NCBI RefSeq assembly: GCF_028767025.1
Contig: NZ_JAJQXX010000002.1
Location: forward strand, 124,001 to 188,000
DNA from: Blautia sp. XA-2221
GTDB lineage: Bacteria > Bacillota > Clostridia > Lachnospirales > Lachnospiraceae
Direction: 5' to 3'
DNA length: 64,000 nucleotides
The notes beneath the pieces are model-generated. The model worked only from the letters and a program-made list of their open reading frames with translations. It had not been told where the DNA came from and did not search any database. Numbering within the stretch: the first letter of the stretch is position 1; every line of letters starts with the position of its first letter. The position numbers were made by a program, and so were the translations under genes. Positions 1-11,825 of this stretch are shown piece by piece.

Positions 1-27
1 CAAAATCTATAAGGAGGTGTACCATTT

Positions 28-534
28 ATGGCAAAAGTAGAACTGAAACAACCAATCGTAGAAGAAATCGCAAACAGCATTAAAGACGCTCAGTGCGTAG
101 TACTTGTAAACTACAGTGGTCTTACTGTTGAGCAGGACACTATTCTGCGTAAGGAATTAAGAGAAGCTGGTGTTCAGTATAAAGTTTACAAAAACACAAT
201 GATGAAACGTGCTTTTGAGGGAACAGACTGTGAGAGCCTTTCCAAACATCTTGAAGGTACAAACGCACTGGCAATCTCTGCTACAGATGCAACAGCACCT
301 GCTAGAATCCTTGCTAAATATGCGAAACAGTTCCCGGCACTGGAACTGATCGCAGGTGTGGTTGAAGGCAACTACAATGATCAGGCTGGAATCCAGGCAC
401 TTTCCCAGATTCCGTCCAGAGAAGAACTTCTTGGAAAACTTCTTGGAAGCATTCAGTCTCCGATCACAAACTTCGCTCGTGTGCTTAATCAGATTGCAGA
501 GGCACAGGGTGGAAGCGCAGCAGCAGCTGAGTAA
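28..534 (+). CDS. rplJ: 50S ribosomal protein L10
   Basis: Builds the base of the ribosomal stalk, binding 23S rRNA and L7/L12 dimers; in many bacteria L10 also represses its own operon at a leader lying upstream, here outside the window. The 168-residue product starts MAKVELKQPIVEEIANSIKD, the usual L10 opening, and has the usual family length. A strong AAGGAGGTG ribosome binding site precedes the ATG. The C-terminal alpha-helical part carries the L7/L12 docking helix. It is followed after 115 bp by rplL, the standard order. Identification rests on whole-sequence recognition. Confidence 0.97.
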   Translation: MAKVELKQPIVEEIANSIKDAQCVVLVNYSGLTVEQDTILRKELREAGVQYKVYKNTMMKRAFEGTDCESLSKHLEGTNALAISATDATAPARILAKYAKQFPALELIAGVVEGNYNDQAGIQALSQIPSREELLGKLLGSIQSPITNFARVLNQIAEAQGGSAAAAE

Positions 535-649
535 ATTTGGCAGAACCGGATTTACAACACGCAGATGGCGCGTAGAGAAGTTCGCAGTTCCCGTATAACA
601 CTGCGGACCGGTATAAATTAAAAATAATATTATATGGAGGGAAATTAAA

Positions 650-1024
650 ATGGCAAAATTAACAACAGAAGAATTTATTGCAGCAATCAAAGAGTTATCT
701 GTATTAGAGTTAAATGAACTTGTAAAAGCTTGTGAGGAAGAGTTCGGCGTATCTGCAGCAGCAGGCGTTGTAGTTGCAGCAGCAGGTGCAGCAGGCGAAG
801 CAGCTGAAGAGAAAGACGAGTTCGACGTAGAGCTTACAGAAGTAGGCCCGAACAAAGTTAAAGTTATCAAAGTTGTTCGTGAAGTAACTGGTCTTGGTCT
901 TAAAGAAGCTAAAGCTGTAGTTGACGGTGCTCCGAAGGTAGTTAAAGAGGGCGCTTCCAAAGCTGAGGCTGAGGACATCAAAACAAAACTGGAAGCAGAG
1001 GGAGCAAAGATCACTCTGAAATAA
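650..1024 (+). CDS. rplL: 50S ribosomal protein L7/L12
   Basis: Stalk protein present in several copies per ribosome; recruits translational GTPases such as EF-Tu and EF-G. The 124-residue product has the N-terminal dimerisation helix (roughly residues 1-33), an Ala/Gly-rich hinge (about 38-55), and the C-terminal factor-binding domain with [20 protein letters not shown] followed by the KEAK helix. GGAGGG ribosome binding site just upstream. It forms a unit with rplJ and is closed by a hairpin terminator, so rpoB is also served by its own promoter. Confidence 0.98.
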   Translation: MAKLTTEEFIAAIKELSVLELNELVKACEEEFGVSAAAGVVVAAAGAAGEAAEEKDEFDVELTEVGPNKVKVIKVVREVTGLGLKEAKAVVDGAPKVVKEGASKAEAEDIKTKLEAEGAKITLK

Positions 1025-1047
1025 TTCAGTCTGAACAGAAGAGACAG

Positions 1048-1084
1048 CGCAGGGACGCCGCAGGTGTTCCTGCGTTTCTTTTTT
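1048..1084 (+). terminator. Terminator or attenuator after rplL
   Basis: CGCAGGGA (1048-1055) pairs with TTCCTGCG (1067-1074, one G-U), followed by a T-rich run at 1075-1084. It separates rplJL from rpoBC and probably sets their relative expression. Confidence 0.8.
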
Positions 1085-1112
1085 GGAAAATAAAAAACTT
1101 TCAAGAATTCAG

Positions 1113-1141
1113 TTGACAGGTTGACAGCAGTATGTTATAGT
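1113..1141 (+). promoter_or_regulatory. Candidate rpoBC promoter
   Basis: TTGACA at 1113-1118, a 17-bp spacer, and TATAGT at 1136-1141: a near-consensus housekeeping promoter lying between the rplL terminator and rpoB. A second TTGACA at 1121-1126 has no matching -10 at the right distance. Confidence 0.75.
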
Positions 1142-1235
1142 GAAAAATGCTATATTATGGCAAGATATGCCTGTTTACCCGAAAATATAAACAGGATCAT
1201 GTTGTAATAAATAAAAAAACAGGGGTGAAACGTCA

Positions 1236-4200
1236 ATGGAAAAAAACAGAATTCGTTCTGTAAAAACTGGAAAAAGCATGCGTATGAGCTACCAGAGACA
1301 AAAAGAAGTCCTGGAAATGCCGAATCTGATCGAAGTCCAGAAAGATTCCTACAAATGGTTCCTGGACGAAGGGCTGAAAGAAGTATTTGATGATATTTCT
1401 CCAATCGCGGATTACGGCGGAAAGCTTAGTCTGGAGTTCATCGACTTTACATTTGACGCAAAGGATGCGAAGTATACAATTGAGCAGTGTAAAGAACGTG
1501 ACGTGACTTATGCCGCACCTTTGAAGGTTCGAGTGAGACTGATTAACAAAGAAACAGAAGAGATCAACGAACACGAGATTTTCATGGGAGACCTTCCGTT
1601 AATGACGGAGACAGGCACATTTGTGATCAACGGTGCAGAGCGTGTTATCGTAAGCCAGTTGGTACGTTCCCCTGGAATCTATTATGCAATCGCACATGAC
1701 AAAGTTGGTAAAAGGTTGTTTTCCAGTACCGTAATTCCCAACAGAGGTGCATGGCTGGAATATGAAACAGACTCCAACGATGTTTTTTATGTTCGTGTAG
1801 ACAGAACCAGAAAGGTTCCGATCACTGTGCTGATTCGTGCCCTTGGTATCGGCACCAATGCGGAAATTGTAGAATTGTTTGGTGAGGAGCCCAAGATCCT
1901 TGCCAGCTTTACAAAAGATACTTCCACAAATTATCAGGAAGGTCTTCTGGAATTATACAAAAAAATCCGTCCGGGTGAGCCGCTGGCAGTGGAGAGCGCA
2001 GAGAGCCTGATCATGGCAATGTTCTTTGATCCGAAAAGATACGATCTTGCCAAAGTCGGACGTTATAAATTTAATAAGAAACTTCATTTTAACAGCAGAA
2101 TTGTAGGCCACAAGCTTGCAGAAGCAGTTGTGGATCCGTCTACAGGAGAAATTCTTGCAGATGAAGGTACAAATATCACAAGAGAGATCGCTGACAAAAT
2201 CCAGAACAGCGCTGCTCCGTTTGTGTGGATCCAGGGAGAAGAAGACCGCAAAATCAAGGTCCTTTCCAACCTTATGGTGGATCTTTCCGCTCATGTTGAG
2301 CTTGACTGTGATCCGAAGGAACTGGGTATTACAGAATTAGTATATTATCCGGTTCTCGAAAAAATACTGGAAGAAAATGACAGCCTTGAGGATATCAAAG
2401 ATGCGATCCGCAGAGATATCCATGATCTGATTCCGAAGCATATTACAAAAGAAGATATTCTTGCTTCTATCAACTATAATATGCATCTGGAATACGGCCT
2501 TGGAAATGATGATGATATCGATCATCTGGGCAACCGCCGTATCCGTTCTGTAGGCGAACTGCTTCAGAACCAGTACCGTATTGGTCTTTCCAGACTGGAA
2601 AGAGTAGTGCGTGAGCGTATGACAACTCAGGACACAGATAATATTTCTCCGCAGTCCCTGATCAATATTAAACCGGTAACAGCGGCAGTGAAAGAGTTCT
2701 TTGGCTCATCACAGCTTTCTCAGTTCATGGATCAGAACAACCCGTTAGGTGAGCTGACCCATAAGAGACGTCTGTCTGCCCTGGGACCAGGAGGTCTGTC
2801 ACGAGACAGAGCCGGATTCGAGGTTCGAGACGTTCACTATTCTCATTATGGACGTATGTGTCCGATTGAGACTCCTGAGGGTCCTAACATCGGTCTTATC
2901 AACTCTCTTGCTTCCTATGCAAGAATTAACCAGTATGGTTTTGTTGAGGCTCCGTACAGAAAAATCGACAAAACAGATCCGTCCAATCCGGTGGTAACTG
3001 ACGAGGTTGTTTATATGACAGCCGATGAAGAAGATAATTACCATGTAGCACAGGCAAACGAGCCTCTGGATGAAGAAGGACATTTCCTTCACAAAAATGT
3101 ATCCGGTCGTTTCCGTGAGGAGACTCAGGAATACGAGAGACATATGTTTGACTACATGGACGTATCTCCTAAGATGGTATTTTCCGTTGCTACAGCGCTT
3201 ATCCCGTTCCTGCAGAACGATGATGCCAACCGTGCGCTCATGGGATCCAACATGCAGCGTCAGGCAGTTCCGCTTCTGACCACCGATGCTCCGGTTGTTG
3301 GAACAGGTATGGAGACAAAAACTGCTGTTGACTCCGGTGTCTGCGTTGTGGCTAAGAAGGCAGGTACAGTTCTTCGTTCCACATCTACAGATATCAGTAT
3401 CAAGAATGATGACGGAACAAAAGATGACTACCATCTGACAAAATTCCTCAGAAGTAACCAGAGCAACTGCTATAACCAGAAACCGATCGTGTTCCAGGGC
3501 GAGCATGTAGAGGCGGGACAGGTTATTGCAGACGGTCCGTCTACTTCCAACGGTGAGCTGGCCCTTGGTAAAAACCCGCTGATCGGATTTATGACCTGGG
3601 AAGGCTACAACTACGAGGATGCTGTCCTTTTAAGTGAAAAACTTGTTCAGGATGATGTTTATACATCTGTCCATATTGAAGAATATGAAGCAGAAGCCAG
3701 AGATACCAAGCTGGGACCGGAAGAGATCACAAGAGATGTTCCGGGTGTGGGAGACGATGCTCTGAAAGATCTTGATGAGCGCGGTATCATCCGTATCGGT
3801 GCTGAGGTTCGTGCGGGAGACATCCTGGTAGGTAAAGTTACTCCTAAGGGAGAAACAGAGCTTACTGCAGAAGAACGTCTGCTGCGTGCAATCTTTGGTG
3901 AGAAAGCAAGAGAGGTAAGAGATACTTCCCTTAAAGTTCCTCATGGTGAGTACGGTATCATTGTTGATGCCAAAGTATTTACAAGAGAGAATGGTGATGA
4001 GCTTTCTCCTGGTGTAAATCAGTCTGTTCGTATTTATATTGCTCAGAAACGTAAGATTTCTGTTGGTGACAAAATGGCCGGTCGTCACGGTAACAAGGGT
4101 GTTGTTTCCCGTGTACTTCCAGTTGAAGATATGCCGTTCCTGCCTAACGGACGTCCGCTGGATATCGTTCTGAATCCTCTGGGCGTACCTTCCCGAATGA

Positions 4201-5096
4201 ACATCGGACAGGTGCTGGAAATCCATTTAAGTCTTGCTGCAAAAGCTCTTGGCTTCAATGTTGCGACTCCGGTATTTGACGGTGCAAACGAGAATGATAT
4301 TCAGGATACTCTGGAACTGGCAAACGATTATGTAAACACAGAGGACTTTGAAGAGTTCCGTGCAAAATATCAGGATGTACTTGCTCCTGACGTTATGCAG
4401 TATCTGGATGAGAACAAGGCCCACAGAGAATTGTGGAAGGGTGTTCCGATCTCCAGAGACGGTAAGGTTCGCCTTCGTGACGGACGTACCGGTGAATATT
4501 TTGACAGTCCGGTAACAATCGGACACATGCATTACCTGAAACTGCATCATCTGGTAGACGATAAGATCCATGCACGTTCCACAGGTCCATACTCACTGGT
4601 AACACAGCAGCCTCTGGGTGGTAAAGCTCAGTTCGGCGGTCAGCGTTTCGGAGAGATGGAGGTTTGGGCTCTGGAGGCGTATGGCGCATCCTATACTCTG
4701 CAGGAGATCCTGACAGTTAAATCCGATGATGTTGTAGGTCGTGTGAAGACTTATGAAGCAATCATTAAAGGTGATAATATTCCTGAGCCGGGAATTCCGG
4801 AATCCTTTAAGGTTCTGCTGAAAGAGCTGCAGTCTCTTGGCCTTGACGTTAAGGTTCTGAGAGATGACAACACTGAGGTGGAGATTATGGAAACCGTGGA
4901 TTACGGCGACACAGATCTTCGTTCCGTGATCGAGGGAGACAGACACAGCAGAGACAGAGAAGAGGAATCCTTCGGCAAGCACGGTTATACACAGCAGGAG
5001 TTCGAGGGTGAAGAACTTGTAGATGTGGAAGAGGAAGACGAAGAAGAGGAAGATGCATTCCTTGACTTTGACGAAACTCTTGATGACGAAGAATAG
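1236..5096 (+). CDS. rpoB: DNA-directed RNA polymerase beta subunit
   Basis: Second-largest core RNA polymerase subunit, forming one side of the active-site cleft. The 1286-residue protein is full length. The rifampicin-binding cluster near residues 489-520 reads [17 protein letters not shown] then [14 protein letters not shown], wild type at the usual resistance positions, so rifampicin sensitivity is expected. Downstream the [11 protein letters not shown] motif and the C-terminal [20 protein letters not shown] motif (beta' contact) are intact. The tail ends in a long acidic run ([25 protein letters not shown] is the type of sequence; about 25 residues), common in this family group. An AGGGGTGA ribosome binding site precedes the ATG. 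Confidence 0.99.
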   Translation: MEKNRIRSVKTGKSMRMSYQRQKEVLEMPNLIEVQKDSYKWFLDEGLKEVFDDISPIADYGGKLSLEFIDFTFDAKDAKYTIEQCKERDVTYAAPLKVRVRLINKETEEINEHEIFMGDLPLMTETGTFVINGAERVIVSQLVRSPGIYYAIAHDKVGKRLFSSTVIPNRGAWLEYETDSNDVFYVRVDRTRKVPITVLIRALGIGTNAEIVELFGEEPKILASFTKDTSTNYQEGLLELYKKIRPGEPLAVESAESLIMAMFFDPKRYDLAKVGRYKFNKKLHFNSRIVGHKLAEAVVDPSTGEILADEGTNITREIADKIQNSAAPFVWIQGEEDRKIKVLSNLMVDLSAHVELDCDPKELGITELVYYPVLEKILEENDSLEDIKDAIRRDIHDLIPKHITKEDILASINYNMHLEYGLGNDDDIDHLGNRRIRSVGELLQNQYRIGLSRLERVVRERMTTQDTDNISPQSLINIKPVTAAVKEFFGSSQLSQFMDQNNPLGELTHKRRLSALGPGGLSRDRAGFEVRDVHYSHYGRMCPIETPEGPNIGLINSLASYARINQYGFVEAPYRKIDKTDPSNPVVTDEVVYMTADEEDNYHVAQANEPLDEEGHFLHKNVSGRFREETQEYERHMFDYMDVSPKMVFSVATALIPFLQNDDANRALMGSNMQRQAVPLLTTDAPVVGTGMETKTAVDSGVCVVAKKAGTVLRSTSTDISIKNDDGTKDDYHLTKFLRSNQSNCYNQKPIVFQGEHVEAGQVIADGPSTSNGELALGKNPLIGFMTWEGYNYEDAVLLSEKLVQDDVYTSVHIEEYEAEARDTKLGPEEITRDVPGVGDDALKDLDERGIIRIGAEVRAGDILVGKVTPKGETELTAEERLLRAIFGEKAREVRDTSLKVPHGEYGIIVDAKVFTRENGDELSPGVNQSVRIYIAQKRKISVGDKMAGRHGNKGVVSRVLPVEDMPFLPNGRPLDIVLNPLGVPSRMNIGQVLEIHLSLAAKALGFNVATPVFDGANENDIQDTLELANDYVNTEDFEEFRAKYQDVLAPDVMQYLDENKAHRELWKGVPISRDGKVRLRDGRTGEYFDSPVTIGHMHYLKLHHLVDDKIHARSTGPYSLVTQQPLGGKAQFGGQRFGEMEVWALEAYGASYTLQEILTVKSDDVVGRVKTYEAIIKGDNIPEPGIPESFKVLLKELQSLGLDVKVLRDDNTEVEIMETVDYGDTDLRSVIEGDRHSRDREEESFGKHGYTQQEFEGEELVDVEEEDEEEEDAFLDFDETLDDEE

Positions 5097-5112
5097 AAAG
5101 GGGAAAGAATAC

Positions 5113-8100
5113 ATGGCAGAAACAACCAATACCAATGAAACATATCAGCCAATGACTTTCGATGCCATTAAGATCGGACTGGCGTCCCCTGAGAAGATCA
5201 GAGAGTGGTCAAGAGGCGAAGTAACAAAGCCTGAGACTATTAACTATCGTACTCTGAAACCGGAAAAGGACGGACTTTTCTGTGAAAGAATCTTCGGGCC
5301 CAGCAAGGACTGGGAGTGCCATTGCGGTAAATACAAAAAAATCCGCTACAAAGGCGTTGTGTGCGACCGATGCGGCGTAGAAGTCACAAAGGCATCTGTC
5401 AGAAGAGAGCGTATGGGTCATATCGAGCTTGCTGCTCCGGTATCTCATATCTGGTATTTCAAGGGTATCCCGTCCAGAATGGGACTTATCCTTGACCTCT
5501 CTCCGAGAACATTGGAAAAGGTTTTATATTTCGCAAACTATATCGTACTGGACCCGGCTGATTCCGGGCTTCAGTACAAACAGGTCCTTACAGAGAAGGA
5601 ATACCAGGATGCCCGTGAGTCCTATGGATACGGCTTCCGTGTGGGAATGGGTGCAGAGTCTGTTATGGAACTTCTGCAGGCCATTGATCTGGAAAAGGAT
5701 GCTGAGGAACTGAAGGCAGAGCTTGTGGATGCAACAGGACAGAAACGTGCCAGAATCATCAAACGTCTGGAGGTTGTGGAATCTTTCCGTGAGTCCGGCA
5801 ACCGTCCTGAGTGGATGATCATGACAGCAATTCCTGTTATCCCGCCGGATCTTCGTCCTATGGTACAGCTTGACGGCGGACGTTTCGCAACATCTGACCT
5901 GAATGACCTGTACAGAAGGATCATCAACAGAAACAATCGTTTGAAAAGACTGTTAGAGCTTGGCGCTCCGGATATTATTGTCCGCAACGAGAAACGTATG
6001 CTGCAGGAAGCAGTAGATGCTCTTATTGACAACGGACGCCGCGGACGCCCGGTTACAGGACCTGGAAACAGAGCTCTGAAATCCCTTTCCGATATGCTGA
6101 AAGGTAAATCCGGACGTTTCCGTCAGAACCTTCTGGGTAAACGAGTTGACTATTCCGGACGTTCTGTTATCGTCGTAGGACCTGAACTGAAGATTTATCA
6201 GTGCGGTCTTCCGAAAGAGATGGCTATCGAGCTGTTCAAGCCTTTTGTTATGAAAGAGCTTGTTGCAAACGGTACCTCTCACAACATTAAAAATGCAAAG
6301 AAAATGGTGGAGAAGCTCCAGCCGGAGGTATGGGACGTTCTTGAGGACGTTATCAAAGAACATCCGGTTATGCTGAACCGTGCACCTACACTGCACCGTC
6401 TTGGTATTCAGGCGTTTGAGCCGATCCTTGTAGAAGGTAAGGCTATTAAGCTTCATCCCCTTGTTTGTACCGCGTTTAATGCGGACTTCGATGGTGACCA
6501 GATGGCGGTACATCTTCCGCTTTCCGTTGAGGCTCAGGCAGAGTGCCGTTTCCTCTTACTGTCACCAAACAACCTTCTGAAGCCGTCTGATGGTGGTCCG
6601 GTAGCCGTTCCTTCACAGGATATGGTCCTTGGTATCTACTATCTGACACAGGAAAGACCGGGATATCCGGGAGAAGGCAAGTTCTTCAAGAGCGTAAATG
6701 AAGCGATTCTTGCTTATGAGAACAAGGTCATCACACTGCAGTCCAAGATCAAAGTACGCTGCACAAAGACCATGCCGGACGGAACTGTTCTTACCGGCAA
6801 TGTGGAATCTACACTGGGACGTTTCCTGTTCAACGAGATTCTTCCTCAGGATCTTGGATTTGTAGACAGAAGCATTCCGGGCAATGAGCTTCTGCTTGAA
6901 GTTGATTTCCTTGTAGGTAAAAAACAGCTGAAACAGATCCTGGAAAAAGTCATCAACACTCATGGAGCTACCAAAACAGCCGAGGTGCTTGACGCTATCA
7001 AGTCAACCGGTTATAAATACTCCACCCGTGCAGCCATGACTGTTTCCATTTCCGATATGACCGTGCCTCCTCAGAAACCTGAGATGATCCAGAACGCACA
7101 GAATATCGTGGATAAAATTACAAAGAACTACAAACGTGGTCTGATCACAGAGGAAGAGCGTTATAAAGAGGTTGTTGAAACATGGAAGAAGACTGACGAT
7201 GAGCTTACAAGAGCTCTGCTTGACGGTCTTGACAAATACAACAACATCTTCATGATGGCTGACTCCGGAGCCCGTGGTTCTGACAAACAGATCAAACAGC
7301 TTGCAGGTATGCGAGGCCTGATGGCAGATACAACCGGTCACACCATCGAGCTTCCTATCAAGTCAAACTTCCGTGAAGGTCTTGACGTACTGGAGTACTT
7401 CATGTCTGCTCATGGAGCACGTAAAGGTCTTTCCGATACCGCTCTTCGTACAGCCGACTCCGGTTACCTGACAAGACGAATGGTTGACGTTTCTCAGGAA
7501 CTGATCGTCCGTGAAACAGACTGCTGCGAGACAAGAGATGAGATCTCCGGTATGTATGTCAAAGGATTTATGGACGGAAAAGAGGAGATCGAAAGCCTTC
7601 AGGAACGTATTACAGGAAGATTCTCCTGTGAGACAATTAAGAATAAAGACGGTGAGGTGCTTGTAAAAGCAAATCACATGATCACACCGAAACGTGCAGC
7701 CAGAATCATGGCTGAGGGTGTAAACGCAGAGGGCGGAGCAATTGATCAGGTTAAGATCCGTACAATTCTTACCTGTAAATGCAAAGTCGGTGTCTGCGCG
7801 AAATGTTACGGCGCCAACATGGCAACAGGCGAGCCTGTACAGGTTGGAGAGTCTGTTGGTATTATTGCTGCTCAGTCTATCGGTGAGCCAGGTACACAGC
7901 TGACCATGCGTACCTTCCATACCGGTGGTGTTGCCGGCGGCGATATCACACAGGGTCTTCCTCGTGTCGAGGAGCTTTTCGAGGCACGTAAGCCGAAGGG
8001 TCTTGCAATTATCACTGAGATTCCGGGTGTTGCAGTTATCAATGACACCAAGAAGAAACGTGAGATCATTGTTACAGATCCGGAAAGCGGAGAGTCCAAG

Positions 8101-8832
8101 ACATATCTGATTCCTTATGGATCACGTATCAAGATCATGGATGGTCAGACACTTGAGGCCGGTGACGAACTGACAGAGGGTAGTGTAAATCCGCATGATA
8201 TCCTGAGAATCAAGGGTGTTCGTGCAGTTCAGGATTACATGCTCCGTGAGGTTCAGCGTGTATACCGTCTCCAGGGTGTTGAGATCAGCGATAAGCATAT
8301 CGAGGTTCTTGTGCGTCAGATGCTGAAGAAAATCCGTATTGAGGATAATGGAGATACTGAATTCCTTCCGGGCACACTTGTAGACGTTCTTGATTTTGAA
8401 GAAGTAAACGAGCAGCTTGAAAAAGAAGGAAAGACTCTGGCAGAAGGAAAGCAGGTAATGCTTGGTATTACAAAAGCTTCCCTGGCTACAGATTCCTTCC
8501 TGTCAGCAGCATCCTTCCAGGAGACAACCAAGGTTCTTACCGAGGCTGCTATCAAAGGTAAGGTTGACCATCTTGTAGGTCTGAAAGAAAACGTTATCAT
8601 TGGTAAGCTGATTCCGGCAGGTACAGGTCTGAAACGCTACAGCGCTATCAAACTTGACACCGGAATGCAGGAAGATGAGGAAGAGGAAGTAACAGAAGAC
8701 ATTACAGAAAAAGATGCAGATGTTACACCGGAGGAAACCTCTGAGGCAGTTGAAACTGAAGAAGCAGTGGAAGAAGAGAGCAGCGAAGATAATTCCGCTG
8801 AAACCGAAGAAACTGGTTCTGAAGAAGAATAA
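5113..8832 (+). CDS. rpoC: DNA-directed RNA polymerase beta' subunit
   Basis: Largest core RNA polymerase subunit and carrier of the catalytic magnesium. The open frame extends back into rpoB, but the ATG at 5113 is preferred: it follows an AAAGGGGAAAG site and gives the normal N-terminus ([20 protein letters not shown]), 1239 residues. Visible landmarks are the N-terminal zinc ribbon ([20 protein letters not shown]), the active-site [12 protein letters not shown] at about 456-467 with its three Asp, the trigger loop region and the second zinc site ([13 protein letters not shown]). Like rpoB it ends in a Glu/Asp-rich tail of about 50 residues. Only 16 bp separate it from rpoB. Confidence 0.99.
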   Translation: MAETTNTNETYQPMTFDAIKIGLASPEKIREWSRGEVTKPETINYRTLKPEKDGLFCERIFGPSKDWECHCGKYKKIRYKGVVCDRCGVEVTKASVRRERMGHIELAAPVSHIWYFKGIPSRMGLILDLSPRTLEKVLYFANYIVLDPADSGLQYKQVLTEKEYQDARESYGYGFRVGMGAESVMELLQAIDLEKDAEELKAELVDATGQKRARIIKRLEVVESFRESGNRPEWMIMTAIPVIPPDLRPMVQLDGGRFATSDLNDLYRRIINRNNRLKRLLELGAPDIIVRNEKRMLQEAVDALIDNGRRGRPVTGPGNRALKSLSDMLKGKSGRFRQNLLGKRVDYSGRSVIVVGPELKIYQCGLPKEMAIELFKPFVMKELVANGTSHNIKNAKKMVEKLQPEVWDVLEDVIKEHPVMLNRAPTLHRLGIQAFEPILVEGKAIKLHPLVCTAFNADFDGDQMAVHLPLSVEAQAECRFLLLSPNNLLKPSDGGPVAVPSQDMVLGIYYLTQERPGYPGEGKFFKSVNEAILAYENKVITLQSKIKVRCTKTMPDGTVLTGNVESTLGRFLFNEILPQDLGFVDRSIPGNELLLEVDFLVGKKQLKQILEKVINTHGATKTAEVLDAIKSTGYKYSTRAAMTVSISDMTVPPQKPEMIQNAQNIVDKITKNYKRGLITEEERYKEVVETWKKTDDELTRALLDGLDKYNNIFMMADSGARGSDKQIKQLAGMRGLMADTTGHTIELPIKSNFREGLDVLEYFMSAHGARKGLSDTALRTADSGYLTRRMVDVSQELIVRETDCCETRDEISGMYVKGFMDGKEEIESLQERITGRFSCETIKNKDGEVLVKANHMITPKRAARIMAEGVNAEGGAIDQVKIRTILTCKCKVGVCAKCYGANMATGEPVQVGESVGIIAAQSIGEPGTQLTMRTFHTGGVAGGDITQGLPRVEELFEARKPKGLAIITEIPGVAVINDTKKKREIIVTDPESGESKTYLIPYGSRIKIMDGQTLEAGDELTEGSVNPHDILRIKGVRAVQDYMLREVQRVYRLQGVEISDKHIEVLVRQMLKKIRIEDNGDTEFLPGTLVDVLDFEEVNEQLEKEGKTLAEGKQVMLGITKASLATDSFLSAASFQETTKVLTEAAIKGKVDHLVGLKENVIIGKLIPAGTGLKRYSAIKLDTGMQEDEEEEVTEDITEKDADVTPEETSEAVETEEAVEEESSEDNSAETEETGSEEE

Positions 8833-8868
8833 ATAAAAAGCGCAGAATGTGCGCAGATAAAGTACAAA

Positions 8869-8910
8869 GGAAGTCCAGACGGCTTACAGGCCTGAGGGCT
8901 TCCTTTTTTT
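8869..8910 (+). terminator. Terminator after rpoC
   Basis: GGAAGTCC (8869-8876) pairs with GGGCTTCC (8896-8903, one G-U), then seven T. Closes the rpoBC unit. Confidence 0.85.
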
Positions 8911-9042
8911 GTGGAAAAATGTTTCTGAGCAGAAAGTTACCACAGATTGTTCTAAGAAAGAACTTTAAATAAGTAAATTCAGGAAGTAGTTTGAGTAAAT
9001 CTTAAAAAAATATGAAAAATTATGGAATAAAATCAAAAAATA

Positions 9043-9071
9043 CAGACAGAGAGAAAGGCTCATGTTATAAT
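9043..9071 (+). promoter_or_regulatory. Candidate promoter of the kinase operon
   Basis: TATAAT at 9066-9071 with CAGACA 17 bp upstream (9043-9048), a weak -35 but perfect -10. It lies in the 361-bp gap between rpoC and the kinase; nothing else was recognised in that gap except the rpoC terminator. Confidence 0.5.
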
Positions 9072-9193
9072 GACTTATCAGCAGAAAAATAAGGGTAAAT
9101 GCAAACATCAGTTTTGCTGACAGATAAATGACAGAGCCGAAAGTAATTCATAAGACTGTCAGATATCAGTAATCATGAGGGGAGGGAAATGGA

Positions 9194-11014
9194 ATGGAAA
9201 AACAGCTTCCGATTTCGGTGTGGCCGGAATGGAAGATTATCGAAAAAATCGGTGAAGGTTCTTTTGGAAAGGTTTATAAAGCGCAGAGAATCGTACAGGG
9301 GAAGACGTTTTATTCTGCCATTAAGATTATTACCATTCCTTCCAGCCAGGGAGAATTGAGCAGTGTCCGTTCTGAGAATCCTGATGAACAGTCAGTGAAA
9401 GAATATTTTCACAGTCTTGTGGAGGACTGCATTCAGGAAGTCAGTACCATGGAGTATTTTCGTGGAAATTCTCATGTAGTATCCGTAGAAGATTATAAGG
9501 TTGTGGAATATCTGGATGATATAGGATGGGATATTTATATCCGAATGGAGTATCTGACAGGCTTTCTGGATTATTGTACGGGCAAAGAGCTGACAGAAAA
9601 GGAAGTGCTTCAGCTTGGGATTGATCTGTGTAAAGCTCTGGAATACTGCCAGAAACAGAATATCATCCACAGAGATATCAAGCCGGAAAATATATTTGTA
9701 TCAAGATTCGGAGAATTTAAGCTGGGAGATTTCGGGATTGCCAGAGAGCTGGACAGAAATGTAAATGGTCTTTCCAAAAAAGGCACGTTTTCCTATATGG
9801 CGCCTGAAATGTATCGTGGTGAGGAGTACGATCACCGGGTGGATATTTATTCTCTGGGGATTGTATTATACAGGTTAAGAAACCACAACAGGCTTCCGTT
9901 TATTAATCTGGAAAAACAGCTTATTACATATCGGGACAAAGAAACTGCGCTGAACAGGAGAATGTCGGGAGAGGAACTTCCTGTGCCTGCAGAGGCGTCT
10001 GACGGGTTGGCGCAGGTTATTTTAAAGGCATGTGCGTACAGACGTGAAGACAGGTATCAGACACCGGAAGAATTTCGGGAGGCGCTGGAAGCAGTCAGAT
10101 ATCAGGAACAAAAACCGTCAGTAAAGCATACAGGGGAATCTACAAAGCCGGAAAACGCAAAGAAAACGCAGAGCAGAGAGCAGGAGAGGAAGCCTGTTCC
10201 CGAAAAAGTCCACTACGGAGAACCGGAGCCGGGAGGCACTATTGTGCTTCGGCAGGAAAGAGAAAGGTCCGGAAGCCGGAAACCGGAGTCTGCAAAAAGC
10301 AGAAATACACAGTCTGTATCCACAAAGCAAGATCACAGACGAAGAACTTCTTCCGGCAGGAAGAAACAGAAAAAGCGTTTTGATCCGTTGGTGGCAGCGG
10401 TAATTGTGATGCTTATTGCTGTGTGTATAGCAGTCAGCGTTTTTGTATGGCTGATAAAAGAAAATGCAGAACTTCAGAGACTGAAACAGTCCGTGACGGA
10501 AACTGTGGAATCAGCAGAAAATAAAAAACTTCAGGATACTCTGAAAAAGATTGGCTCTCAGGCTACAGAAATCACGGAAAACCTGAATCACTATAACTGG
10601 ATCGGATCTGAGCAGGAAGGGAAGATCAGTTATCTGAAATCAGAGGGTACAGAAGCAGAACTGATGAAAGTCCTTATTTATCCGAAGCTTTCTGAAGACG
10701 GATATTATGAAGAATATTATTACTGGGATGGAGAACTGTTTTTTGCATATGTGTGGGCGGATCACAATACTTTTCCGGAATTAAAGCCGGGCGAGCAGAA
10801 AGCTAATCTTTATTATTATGAAGAGGGACAGATGATCCGCTGGATAGATGAAGATAATATCTGCCATGATAATGAGACAGATAACTATGAATACAGAGCG
10901 CGGGAAGAAAAATATTGGAACAAGGCAGAAGAATACGAAGCTGAACTGAATGTAGGAGGAACGGCAGAAAGGACAGAAGATGGCGCAGCGACAGAAGACA
11001 GCGTATCGCATTGA
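9194..11014 (+). CDS. Membrane Ser/Thr protein kinase (Hanks type, no PASTA)
   Basis: Phosphorylates Ser/Thr on target proteins; probably senses an extracellular or envelope signal. Cytoplasmic kinase domain at about residues 12-290 has the full catalytic set: glycine loop GEGSFGKVYK, the Lys in SAIKI, HRDIKPEN catalytic loop, DFG, and the MAPEMYRGEEYDHRVDIYS activation segment. A basic, low-complexity linker (about 300-395) leads to one membrane helix (about 397-422) and an outer region of about 180 residues rich in Tyr/Glu, with a helical start. Unlike PrkC/PknB there are no PASTA repeats, so ligand sensing must differ. GGGGAGGG ribosome binding site. Its end overlaps the phosphatase gene by 35 bp, so the two are co-expressed. 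Confidence 0.93.
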   Translation: MEKQLPISVWPEWKIIEKIGEGSFGKVYKAQRIVQGKTFYSAIKIITIPSSQGELSSVRSENPDEQSVKEYFHSLVEDCIQEVSTMEYFRGNSHVVSVEDYKVVEYLDDIGWDIYIRMEYLTGFLDYCTGKELTEKEVLQLGIDLCKALEYCQKQNIIHRDIKPENIFVSRFGEFKLGDFGIARELDRNVNGLSKKGTFSYMAPEMYRGEEYDHRVDIYSLGIVLYRLRNHNRLPFINLEKQLITYRDKETALNRRMSGEELPVPAEASDGLAQVILKACAYRREDRYQTPEEFREALEAVRYQEQKPSVKHTGESTKPENAKKTQSREQERKPVPEKVHYGEPEPGGTIVLRQERERSGSRKPESAKSRNTQSVSTKQDHRRRTSSGRKKQKKRFDPLVAAVIVMLIAVCIAVSVFVWLIKENAELQRLKQSVTETVESAENKKLQDTLKKIGSQATEITENLNHYNWIGSEQEGKISYLKSEGTEAELMKVLIYPKLSEDGYYEEYYYWDGELFFAYVWADHNTFPELKPGEQKANLYYYEEGQMIRWIDEDNICHDNETDNYEYRAREEKYWNKAEEYEAELNVGGTAERTEDGAATEDSVSH

Positions 11015-11825
11015 ATATGCTTATGTATGTCATATAGGAAAAATACGGAATAATAATGAAGATAACTTCTGGTGCTGCGGAGAACTTCTTCCTGCGCAGA
11101 ATCAGGGAATGGATCATATCAGAAGTGGCAGCGCTTCTCAGAAAGAGCTTCCGCTTCTGGCAGTATTTGACGGTATGGGTGGGGAAAGCTGCGGAGAAAT
11201 GGCGTCATATCTCGCAGCGTCTTCCTGCGGAGAGTATTATAAGCAGTGCAGAGAGGAAATTTCCGAAGATCCGGAACAGTTTTTGAGAAATATCTGTACA
11301 CAGATGAATCAGGCTGTGTGTGACTACAGTGTAGAAAATAAAATCCGGAGTATGGGAACAACAGCGGCGGTACTTGCATTTGCAGGGGAACAGGTATATG
11401 GCTGTAATCTTGGCGACAGCAGAATTTATCAGGCAGAGGGCAGCCAGTTTCGGAGAGTCTCCCGTGATCATGTTCTGGGAGGCTCTCTTTTTGGAAAATC
11501 TCCTCTTGTACAATATGTGGGGATTCCGGAGGAAAGTATGGCGCTGGAACCGTCTCTTGTAAAAATGGAAGTGCGTCCCGGAATGAGATATCTTCTGTGT
11601 TCGGACGGGCTTACCGATATGCTGTCAGACGGGGAGATCGCAGATATTTTGACAAGAGAACTTTCTGTTCAGGAAACTGTGGAACTTCTCCTTGAGCGGG
11701 TACTGAAAAAAGGTGGGAGAGATAATGCAACAATGGTTCTCTGTGAGATCAGAGAACCGGAAAAAAGCTGGTTCCGTAAAATGCTGAACAGGATGCACAA
11801 AAGAGATGAAGGTGATGAAAAATGA
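10980..11825 (+). CDS. PP2C-family Ser/Thr protein phosphatase
   Basis: Metal-dependent phosphatase likely to reverse the adjacent kinase. The 281-residue soluble protein shows the PP2C motifs in order: N-terminal Asn-rich turn with Glu-Asp (KIRNNNEDNFW), DGMGG near 64-68 with the metal-binding Asp, GTTAAVLAF, NLGDSRIY, SDGLTDML and GGRDNATMVL. All metal-binding Asp seen are present. The region between the DNFW motif and DGMGG is slightly longer than in PrpC. The kinase and phosphatase genes overlap and the next gene overlaps by ATGA, a tightly coupled operon. Confidence 0.93.
   Translation: MAQRQKTAYRIEYAYVCHIGKIRNNNEDNFWCCGELLPAQNQGMDHIRSGSASQKELPLLAVFDGMGGESCGEMASYLAASSCGEYYKQCREEISEDPEQFLRNICTQMNQAVCDYSVENKIRSMGTTAAVLAFAGEQVYGCNLGDSRIYQAEGSQFRRVSRDHVLGGSLFGKSPLVQYVGIPEESMALEPSLVKMEVRPGMRYLLCSDGLTDMLSDGEIADILTRELSVQETVELLLERVLKKGGRDNATMVLCEIREPEKSWFRKMLNRMHKRDEGDEK

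Noticed and set aside
5023-5112. Longer rpoC start inside rpoB
   Set aside because: The extra 30 residues are the rpoB acidic tail read in another frame; the ATG at 5113 has the ribosome binding site and the conserved N-terminus.
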